DNA from: JAAYTD01 sp964472015
GTDB taxonomy: Bacteria; Bacteroidota; Ignavibacteria; Kapaibacteriales; UBA2268
DNA length: 64,000 nucleotides
Direction of reading: 5' to 3'
Assembly (NCBI GenBank): GCA_964472015.1
Contig: CAYYIP010000002.1
Location: 62,001 to 126,000, forward strand
Positions 56,748 to 64,000 of this stretch are shown in pieces. The translations under genes were made by a program, and so were the position numbers. Below the pieces are notes generated by a model. That model saw only the letters and a list, made by a program, of their open reading frames with translations. It searched no databases and was not told where the DNA came from. How positions within the stretch are numbered: the first letter of the stretch is position 1; the number at the start of each line of letters is the position of its first letter.

Positions 56748-58847
56748 TTATTCTGTTTTATAAGTTCTTTGAACTAACATTTCTATTACAGCACATAGCA
56801 ATGCCAGTAAAAGACATAATCGCCATAATTCTGTTCCAGACCTAACTCTATTTATACTATTTGTTATATCATCTAGGTTATCTATAAAATTAATTGACAC
56901 AGGAGTGACAAATCTTTCTTTTAAAGAATCTATTATTTGTGAATTTGTTAATTTTGAAAAATTAGATTCTGAACTAGCTAAGTTAAATGCTATTAAAGCA
57001 ACTAATGTATTATTTGAGTTATAAATTGTATAGATTCCTGCTTGATTAACATCGTTTAATTGTAAGATTCCACCGCTTGGGAGAATAGCTATTTCTCTTA
57101 AAAATTCATTTCCATTAGGATCTACTATACGAAAATTATTACTAATACAATATTTCTTTGGTATTATTATTTGACAATTTTCGCCAAGTTCAAAATTATA
57201 TGATAATGTTGGATGAGATGCTAAATATGCTATACTCCTAATTATAATCGTAGGGAATATTCCAGTTAAAATAAAGTTACTCCATTCCATATTAGGCGGC
57301 ACTGCACAATAGAGCAGTTTCCCTTCACCAAGTATATTTTCTGTTAAAAATTTACTATTGCCAATATTTATCAAACTTTGTCCATTATTTGCAGGCAATA
57401 ATTTATAAATATTAGGTGATTCTGTAATGCTATTGTTGTTATCGGGTTGAAATACTCCTTCAAAAAAGGGATGCATTTTGTCTGTGTTTGTAAATTTACC
57501 GGGTGAATCTATTGAATAATTTTCTATTTTTGTTTTTCCAAAACCTAATTCTTCTAAGGCAGTTGTTAGTATTGTAATATCAGTTACATTATTTGCAAAA
57601 ATTAAAGCATTACCGCCTAATAAAATATATTGTTTTAATCTTTTAAAATCATTAAATGTAAATTTACCATTACCTAATATCAATAAATCAAATTGTGTTA
57701 AGTCTATATTTGAAAGTTCATTACTTAAGAAATTTCTTACATTAGCAAAACTTTCATTTGAATTAGGTAGACTAACAGATAATATTGCTGTATTTATAAA
57801 ATTATGTTCATTTGTTTTATTAGATTCAAATATTGCAATTTTTGGTTTTTCGGGAATTATAAATCCAAAATAACGTGTATTATCACTTTCAAATATATCA
57901 TTTTCGATTTCAATAGAAGACTTATATACACCCGAGTTGTTAGGTGAAGCTGCTATTGATATTAATTTAGTTTTGTTTTCTGGGATATCTATTGTTCTTT
58001 GAGCAACTCTTTTATTGTTAAATTTTAAATTTATAAGTAAACTATTAATTATATTTTTACTATTATTTTTTATATAACTTTCTATTTCTACTGGTTTACT
58101 TATTTGAAATATTCTTGTTAATATGTTTATAGAATCAATAGAGTAGTTTTTTATTTCATATTTTGATGTATATCCTATTGGCAATAAATAAATACTTGTA
58201 TTTGGAACTTTTATTTTTTCTATATTGCTTTGTGTAAAAATATTAGGCTGTGCATCCGTTATTATATATATTTCTTTTGAAAAATTGATAGCAGATTGTA
58301 TTAATTTATTAATATGAGCTAAACTTTTATTTAAGTCTGACGGGACGTAACTTATTTTTATATTATCTAATTGAGATATTAAATATTCTTTGTTTCTTGA
58401 AAAACTATATTCTTTATTTGAAACTAAATCGCCCATTTCTATAATAACTGCTTCATCACCTTCTTTCATTGTACTTAATAATTCACGAACTACTTTTTTA
58501 GTTTGATTAAAACGATTCCCATTTTCATCAGATAAATCTAAGCTAAATGAATTATCAACTAATATTATAGAGCTAGTTTTTGCAAAATTTTCAAATCCCG
58601 GAATTGTACCTTCAATTGTAGGACGTGCAAAAGCTAATACAATAAATATTATTAATAATGTACGCAATATTAATAATAATAATTGTTTTATTTTTAATCG
58701 TTTTATTTTATTTTTTTGCATTTCTTTTAGAAATTGCAAAGTAGAAAAATTTACAGTCTTTAATTTTCTTAAATTAAATAAATGTAATATTAATGGAATT
58801 GTTGCTGCAAATAAACCAAATAAAACTACTGGATTTAAAAAATTCAT
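56748..58847 (-). CDS. BatA-type membrane protein with vWA domain
   Basis: A 699-residue protein. The N-terminal 80 residues match the BatA domain (TIGR02226: FLNPVVLFGLFAATIPLILHLFNLRK, split here as two helices plus basic loop). A vWA domain (about 90-260) with the MIDAS start ILVDNSFSLDLSD (DxSxS) follows, then a long beta-rich stretch and a membrane span near the C-terminus (about 673-690). Bat proteins are tied to aerotolerance and MoxR-type ATPases in Bacteroidota; no MoxR gene is adjacent. It precedes the histidine kinase gene by 31 bases and so may lead the sensor transcript. Confidence 0.85.
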   Translation of the reverse strand: MNFLNPVVLFGLFAATIPLILHLFNLRKLKTVNFSTLQFLKEMQKNKIKRLKIKQLLLLILRTLLIIFIVLAFARPTIEGTIPGFENFAKTSSIILVDNSFSLDLSDENGNRFNQTKKVVRELLSTMKEGDEAVIIEMGDLVSNKEYSFSRNKEYLISQLDNIKISYVPSDLNKSLAHINKLIQSAINFSKEIYIITDAQPNIFTQSNIEKIKVPNTSIYLLPIGYTSKYEIKNYSIDSINILTRIFQISKPVEIESYIKNNSKNIINSLLINLKFNNKRVAQRTIDIPENKTKLISIAASPNNSGVYKSSIEIENDIFESDNTRYFGFIIPEKPKIAIFESNKTNEHNFINTAILSVSLPNSNESFANVRNFLSNELSNIDLTQFDLLILGNGKFTFNDFKRLKQYILLGGNALIFANNVTDITILTTALEELGFGKTKIENYSIDSPGKFTNTDKMHPFFEGVFQPDNNNSITESPNIYKLLPANNGQSLINIGNSKFLTENILGEGKLLYCAVPPNMEWSNFILTGIFPTIIIRSIAYLASHPTLSYNFELGENCQIIIPKKYCISNNFRIVDPNGNEFLREIAILPSGGILQLNDVNQAGIYTIYNSNNTLVALIAFNLASSESNFSKLTNSQIIDSLKERFVTPVSINFIDNLDDITNSINRVRSGTELWRLCLLLALLCAVIEMLVQRTYKTE

Positions 58848-59153
58848 TTTGAGTTATATTGTTTTAAGTATATTATTAAATATATTTTTCATTAATTTAT
58901 AATTAATAATATACTCATTATTTTACTATTTTAATAAAATTATATTTTTTACAAAAATACAAAAAAAAAATGAATTTTATTAAGTATTATTAAGTATTTA
59001 CTTTTATAATTTTTATATTTATATTAATAAAATATAAAAAAAATTTGTATATTTATGTTTTTATTTATATATTTAATAACATTAATAATTTATAAATATT
59101 TAAAAATATTTAAATAAAAATGGAATTCTATATATTTATATTATTTTGATATT
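58848..59153. other. Divergent intergenic region between the BatA-like and CcmF-like genes
   Basis: About 306 A/T-rich bases. On the BatA side a -7-like CAAAAATA (58952-58959, minus strand TATTTTTG) has no TTG at the right distance. On the CcmF side no consensus is clear. No ORF, RNA or repeat is seen. Confidence 0.5.
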
Positions 59154-61427
59154 ATGATAGTACTATTTATACTAAATATAATTGTATTGATTCTATCTAT
59201 TGTATTAGATATTTTTTTTATAAAAGAAAAACATAATAGTTTACCACAATATAAAAAAATTTCTAATATTTCTTTCTGGGTTGCAAATATTTTAACTTTT
59301 TTTATATATGTAATATATATTGCTAATTTATTATTTAATAATTTTGAATATGCTTATGTATATACAAATTCAGAACTTTCGCAAAGTATAATTTATAAAA
59401 TTGTAGGTGCACATTCAGGTTCAAATGGTGCTTTTTTATTATGGTTAGTTATTAGTTGTATAGTAGGTATAATATTAAGAAGATATCTAAGCAAGTATAA
59501 TAATCTAATTATAATCAATAATATAAGTACTAATCATATAAATGAATATTTATTTAGAGGTATATTTTCTATTCTTCCATTATTTTTATTGATATTATTT
59601 TTTATAGGTAATCCGTTTGAATTAACTATAAATAAATATCCAGAATTGATAAATACATCAGAATGCATAAAAAATATTAATTGTATAAATATTAATAATG
59701 GATTAGGGTTAAATCCTATTTTATGTAGTCCATATAATATTGTACATCCATTTTTTATCTTTTTTAGTTATACTTTACTTTTTGTGCCTTTTGTTGCTGT
59801 AATAGTTGGATTAATAGAAAAAGATTATAAAAAATGGATATCTATTGCTGAAAATTTTAATAATTATGCTCTTGCTAGTTTAGCAATTGCATTGTTATTA
59901 GGATCTATTTGGGCATATAATTCTTTTGGATGGGGAGGGATTTGGAATTGGGATATTATTGAAAATGTTGCTCTTATTACTTTTATATTTTCAATAGTAT
60001 TTAATCATTTTGTGTTAGTAAATAAAAAAACGGATGGACTTGTAAGAAGTTTGCATTTAATAGCTTTATTAACTTTTCCAATAGTTCTTTTCTCGACTTT
60101 TATAGCTAGAAGTGATATATTAAAAAATGCTTCTTTACATATATATGATGCTAATCAAACAAATTTGATATCAATTATATTAACAATAATCCTAATAATC
60201 TTAGGCATAATTATTGTTTTTATTTTTATAAAGAATTTAAAGAAAATTAATAAGACTTGTAATTATGTAGTATTCAATTTCCTTTCTAAGGAAATGTTTA
60301 TTTCTTTAGGTAGTTTAGTTCTAATTGCTTTAAGTATAGTACTCTTAATAGGGATATTCCATCCAATAATTGTTAGTGCCTTAAATCTTATAGTAAAGCC
60401 AATAACTAATGAATTTTATATTAGATGGGCCACTATTATTGGAATAATTTATTTTGTAATTCTTGCTATATCAATACTTATAGGATGGGGTAAAAATACA
60501 TTTACTGATTTTTCTAATAAGATATTAGTAAGTTTTGTACTTTCTACTATTTTGATGTTATTAATTTTCTTTTATGGAATAAATAGGATTGATGTATTGT
60601 TGTTGAGTTTTGTATGTCTATTTACTTGTTTTGCTTCTGTACATAAAATTATAATTAATAGAAAAAAAATTAAACTATATTTAACATCAAGTTTATCTCA
60701 TATAGGAATTTCAATGTTTATTTTATTTGCAGTTATTAGTGCATTTGAAACTAAATCAAATACTTATAAAGTAGAATTAGGAAAAGAAATAGAAATATAT
60801 AATTATAAACTAAAATTTAATGAAATATTAGAAAATAAAGTTAATAATAGATTAGAACAAAATTTTATTTTAAATCTATATGATAATAAAGCAAATAGTG
60901 TTAATTTTGATGCAAAATTAATATATAAATCAAAAAAACAGCCTTTAAAATTTACAGATATTAAAAGACAAGATATTATTGATATTCATATTACCCCTTT
61001 AATTCTAATGGTAGATACTAAAATTCCTTATAATATCTTAAAAATAGGACAAGAAAGAAAAACTAAAATTTTAAATAATATAAAAATTGCATTAATTAAA
61101 ATAGATGAAAAGAATAATACTGTTGTATCAATAAATAATAATAATATACTTGATACATTGAATTTAAAAGCACCTTTAAAAGAAAATGAATTCTTTTGGG
61201 AAAAAATTGTTGGCACAAAATATGAATGTGCTATTGGCAATGTATTTGATATTAATAATGAAAAATTAGTTTCATTAATTTATCGTTTTGAAAATCAAAA
61301 ATTACCTGTACCAATAAAAGTTTTAAAACTTGAATTTATTACAAAACCTTATATAATATTTGTTTGGATATCTAGTTTTATTTTTATTGTTGGGCTAATT
61401 CTAAATATAAGGTTGAAGTTTAATTAA
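59154..61427 (+). CDS. CcmF-like cytochrome c haem lyase subunit
   Basis: A 757-residue polytopic membrane protein with about fifteen spans. The WWD-type haem-handling motif is WGGIWNWDIIENVAL (about residue 258-272), where CcmF usually has WGGWWFWDPVEN. An earlier GAHSGSNGAFLLWL matches the CcmF GSHEGS-LLW segment. The C-terminal 200 residues are a periplasmic beta domain followed by a last span, as in CcmF. CcmF joins haem to apocytochrome c in system I. No ccmE, ccmC or ccmH gene is nearby, so the rest of the pathway must be elsewhere, or the protein has another haem-related role. The start ATG has no alternative close by. Confidence 0.85.
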   Translation: MIVLFILNIIVLILSIVLDIFFIKEKHNSLPQYKKISNISFWVANILTFFIYVIYIANLLFNNFEYAYVYTNSELSQSIIYKIVGAHSGSNGAFLLWLVISCIVGIILRRYLSKYNNLIIINNISTNHINEYLFRGIFSILPLFLLILFFIGNPFELTINKYPELINTSECIKNINCININNGLGLNPILCSPYNIVHPFFIFFSYTLLFVPFVAVIVGLIEKDYKKWISIAENFNNYALASLAIALLLGSIWAYNSFGWGGIWNWDIIENVALITFIFSIVFNHFVLVNKKTDGLVRSLHLIALLTFPIVLFSTFIARSDILKNASLHIYDANQTNLISIILTIILIILGIIIVFIFIKNLKKINKTCNYVVFNFLSKEMFISLGSLVLIALSIVLLIGIFHPIIVSALNLIVKPITNEFYIRWATIIGIIYFVILAISILIGWGKNTFTDFSNKILVSFVLSTILMLLIFFYGINRIDVLLLSFVCLFTCFASVHKIIINRKKIKLYLTSSLSHIGISMFILFAVISAFETKSNTYKVELGKEIEIYNYKLKFNEILENKVNNRLEQNFILNLYDNKANSVNFDAKLIYKSKKQPLKFTDIKRQDIIDIHITPLILMVDTKIPYNILKIGQERKTKILNNIKIALIKIDEKNNTVVSINNNNILDTLNLKAPLKENEFFWEKIVGTKYECAIGNVFDINNEKLVSLIYRFENQKLPVPIKVLKLEFITKPYIIFVWISSFIFIVGLILNIRLKFN

Positions 61428-61798
61428 AATTGAAAAATAATTTTAGTATAAATTTTAGCATAATAAATTTTTTATGTAACAATATATAAAAAAAAAGTGT
61501 CTCTCTTATATGATATATGTTGTTTATATTTAATATAATGTAAATTAATATAAAAATACTAAGAAATACTAAAAAATACTACTAAAATATAAAAATATAT
61601 AAAAAAATGGAAAAAATATTATATATTTGTAGAAATAATTGTGTTTTTTTGTAATAAATAAGTATTTTTGTATATAGTAAAAGAATATATATAATTAATT
61701 TTTAATTTTTTAATTAACATTTTAAATTATTAATTAATTTTCAAAATTATAAAACAAAGAAAATAATATTTTTAATAAAAATAAATAGAGGTTTTTTA
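61428..61798. other. Intergenic region upstream of the last gene
   Basis: About 371 A/T-rich bases. A promoter at 61639-61670 is listed separately. I see no terminator for the CcmF-like gene and no ORF. Confidence 0.6.
61639..61670 (+). promoter_or_regulatory. Bacteroidota-type promoter of the large exported protein
   Basis: TTG (61639-61641), 21 bases, TATTTTTG (61663-61670), within the accepted spacing of TTG-N19/21-TAnnTTTG. Transcripts would begin near 61677, giving a leader of about 120 bases. Confidence 0.6.
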
Positions 61799-64000
61799 AT
61801 GAAATTATCATTCAAAAAAATATGTATGTTAGTTGTACTTTTTATTGTATGGTTAAGTGCAACCGATAATTTACACGCAGATACCTTAATGTTGGGTAGT
61901 ATGCAAACAACTTCATATGGATATGCTATACCATATTATTATTATCAAAATGATATATTTGAGTTTATAGTTACAAGAGCTGAATTAGGTAATAAGGGAG
62001 CTATGTATTTAAAAGAAATGGAATTTTACGTTTGGTATGCATATAATGCAGTTACACAGCCTGGTTCACCAACTACTTATAATAACTATGGTCATGATGA
62101 ATTTTTAATTTATATACAGCATACGAATGAAAATACTTTAGCAACCCCATCTACAAGTTCATTCTATCCAGTAAAAGATGTTACAGATTATCAATTAGTT
62201 TATAGAAGAACGACCCGTTTAGTAAATTTGCCAAACAACGTTTGGGATAAATTTGTATTTGATAATGATTTTGTTTATAATGGTAGAGATAATATTAAAA
62301 TTTGTATAATAGGGAAACGTAATGTGTCTTATGGTTATCCACTTGGATATTATAATTATGCTATGTTTAGTGATGTAACTAATATGGCCTATTATGGATA
62401 TGGTTATCCTGGTTATTCATATGCATATGCTATAAATTATAGACCTTATACTCGTTTTATATATGATCAAGGTCCAGAAATAAGGGAAATATATCCTGGT
62501 AGGAACTATTCATTTCTAGCTGGTAAATTATATTCCCAGGCAGGACCTCTTGATAGAGAAGAGATACCTGGTTTTACAGTACATGTAGGTAATTTGCCTA
62601 GTACATATCCTAATATGAAAGCAACATATACAATAACAGGGCCATTCCCATCTACGGATGTAGTTTATAGAGCAATTAATCCCGCTACGCAAGGTAATTA
62701 TTTAATATTTAATAAAAGTAATATGGGGGCGGATAGTTTAGTTCGCATAGATATAGCTAAGGCAAGTGGTTTGTTTGCTTGGACTGGTTTAGGAGGTGAT
62801 AATAAATCATTAGATTTCCGTTCTGCTTCTGTAAAAACTGGTAAATATAAGTCAGAGGTACGAATAGAGCTGGATTCTGATCTTCCTAATTATAAAGATA
62901 AATCATATACTGCTTATAAAGAATTTTGGGTAAGAGGGCCAAATGATATTGCTTGTACAGAAATTGTCTCGCCGACGACTTATAAATCAACTGTATATCC
63001 GATGGAAAATATAACTCAAGGATTAGAAATACAGGCTACAGTGGTAAATTATGGATTTAATCCTATTGATTCTTTTTATGCACAAGCTACTATTTATAAA
63101 GTGAATTTTGATGAAAATACGCAAACAATAGTAAGTAAGACTAAAATTAAAGATAGTCCACAAAAACCATATTTACATAAATTTGGAAATGAACCTTTGC
63201 TGACAGGACAAAGATTTGGATTAACAGAAAATCATTTGGGTACTTATCTCCCAAATGATGTAGGATATTATGGTATAGAAGTTAAAGTATGGCTAGCTGA
63301 TACAAATAAAAAAGATCAGGATATAACTAATAATGTTTATCCAAGAATTGAAGATTTTTATTTATTTAAAACTGCAAGGAATATAGATCCAGAGATATTA
63401 TCAGTAGTAGCGCCAACGTTGAACCAAAAATTTGCATTAGGTAGAACAATAGTACCAATAACAAGAGTAAGAAATAATGGTGTTACAGATATAGAATCAA
63501 GTGATGATGTATCATTGCGTATTAGTATACATGGAGAAGCTATCCCCGGTTCCGGAAATTATACAGTAAAAGTTTTTGAAAATACATTTGTAATAGATGT
63601 AATGCAAGCTAATTCTGTAGATATTGATTTAAAATCAATAAATCAACATGCTACAAATAATCCTGTATTAGGTTGGTTAGCTAATGAATATGGAAGATTT
63701 AGAGTTACTTCTGAGTTAATTTGGCCAAATGGTAATATAAGTCCAGATAAACGTATAAAATATACTTATTTTGAAGTTATTGCTGGTTTGGCAGGTACAT
63801 TTAAAGTAGGAAAGAATGGTAGTTATAAAACGATAACCGATGCAGTACGGGCCTTGTATAATTATGGTGTATCTGATACTGTAACTTTTGAATTAACAGA
63901 TCTAAATTACGAAGAAGGGACTTTAGATACTAATGTTATAGAAAGATTAGAATTAAATAATGAAAAAACATTGGAATTAAAAAGAACTTATCATCCTGCT
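61799..64000 (+). CDS. Large exported surface-type protein (partial, 3' end outside window)
   Basis: I translated ATG 61799 to the window end: 734 codons without a stop. The signal peptide covers residues 1-27 (end NLHA). Residues 28-220 are rich in Tyr and Gly (YYYY, GYGYPGYSYAYA). Then come several Ig-like or CARDB-like beta modules (about 225-660; for example EIVSPTTYKS, ILSVVAPTLNQKFALG). At about 675 the sequence FKVGKNGSYKTITDAVRAL opens what looks like a right-handed beta-helix (pectate-lyase-like) region that continues off the window. It is probably a T9SS cargo with a sorting domain beyond the end; this is an inference from the type of the protein. No enzymatic motif is seen in the part present. 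An AGAGG sequence lies 8 bases before the ATG. Confidence 0.8.
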   Translation, partial: MKLSFKKICMLVVLFIVWLSATDNLHADTLMLGSMQTTSYGYAIPYYYYQNDIFEFIVTRAELGNKGAMYLKEMEFYVWYAYNAVTQPGSPTTYNNYGHDEFLIYIQHTNENTLATPSTSSFYPVKDVTDYQLVYRRTTRLVNLPNNVWDKFVFDNDFVYNGRDNIKICIIGKRNVSYGYPLGYYNYAMFSDVTNMAYYGYGYPGYSYAYAINYRPYTRFIYDQGPEIREIYPGRNYSFLAGKLYSQAGPLDREEIPGFTVHVGNLPSTYPNMKATYTITGPFPSTDVVYRAINPATQGNYLIFNKSNMGADSLVRIDIAKASGLFAWTGLGGDNKSLDFRSASVKTGKYKSEVRIELDSDLPNYKDKSYTAYKEFWVRGPNDIACTEIVSPTTYKSTVYPMENITQGLEIQATVVNYGFNPIDSFYAQATIYKVNFDENTQTIVSKTKIKDSPQKPYLHKFGNEPLLTGQRFGLTENHLGTYLPNDVGYYGIEVKVWLADTNKKDQDITNNVYPRIEDFYLFKTARNIDPEILSVVAPTLNQKFALGRTIVPITRVRNNGVTDIESSDDVSLRISIHGEAIPGSGNYTVKVFENTFVIDVMQANSVDIDLKSINQHATNNPVLGWLANEYGRFRVTSELIWPNGNISPDKRIKYTYFEVIAGLAGTFKVGKNGSYKTITDAVRALYNYGVSDTVTFELTDLNYEEGTLDTNVIERLELNNEKTLELKRTYHPA

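Noticed and set aside
1..64000. tRNA, rRNA, tmRNA, 4.5S RNA, CRISPR, insertion sequences
   Set aside because: I looked for T-loop motifs, the SRP RNA core, regularly spaced repeats and transposase motifs and saw none.

Overview
The window is very AT-rich by eye and tightly packed with bacterial genes. It looks like a chromosomal segment of a member of the Bacteroidota/Chlorobiota (FCB) superphylum, possibly an Ignavibacteria- or Kapaibacteria-like lineage; that rank is an inference. The evidence is: type IX secretion (T9SS) C-terminal sorting domains (YPNPFN and NTPNPV types), a PorZ-like double propeller, a GWxTD-family protein, BatA-type vWA protein, S16 with a long tail, and promoters of the Bacteroidota form TTG-N20/21-TAnnTTTG (clear in front of yebC, ffh and the last gene). 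Lipid A and Kdo genes (lpxB, waaA) show a Gram-negative envelope. A sensory-type [FeFe] hydrogenase suggests an anaerobic or fermentative setting. I saw no tRNA, rRNA, CRISPR array, insertion sequence or phage gene.

Region 1 (1-17.3 kb, all minus strand) is an envelope and housekeeping run read from right to left: yebC, ruvC, an SUMF1-type lipoprotein, a YciO-type protein, a GWxTD-like protein, rdgB, a Gfo/Idh/MocA dehydrogenase, a 1048-residue TPR protein, an outer membrane barrel, a SPOR-domain protein, an O-antigen ligase/polymerase, a PorZ-like protein and a truncated lpxB. Region 2 (17.7-36.3 kb, plus strand) holds mreBCD, a membrane SpoIIE phosphatase, threonine dehydrogenase, a mosaic T9SS-exported protein and a lipoprotein, two tandem TlpA-like thioredoxins, an S41-like protein, dihydroorotase, a family 2 glycosyltransferase and a small exported HMA protein, closed by a strong bidirectional terminator.

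Region 3 (36.5-45.8 kb) has a convergent/divergent layout: a Nudix hydrolase (minus), then ffh, rpsP, fabG, acpP, fabF and dnaK (plus), most separated by hairpin terminators, then rsmD and a PhoB-type response regulator (minus). Region 4 (45.9-58.8 kb) has waaA (plus), then a minus-strand run: PIF1-like/HRDC helicase, trmB, ybaK, rbfA, SpoIIE phosphatase, [FeFe]-hydrogenase/PAS sensor, histidine kinase and a BatA-like protein. Region 5 (59.1-64 kb, plus) has a CcmF-like haem lyase and the first 734 codons of a large exported protein that runs off the window.

The most unusual element is the hydrogenase-like sensor overlapping a SpoIIE phosphatase and following a histidine kinase (51.4-56.7 kb): it looks like a redox or H2-sensing signalling unit. 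Other points of interest are two perfect palindromes that overlap a likely dnaK promoter, a tandem TlpA duplication whose second copy has no export signal, and a PorZ-like gene next to an O-antigen ligase and lpxB.
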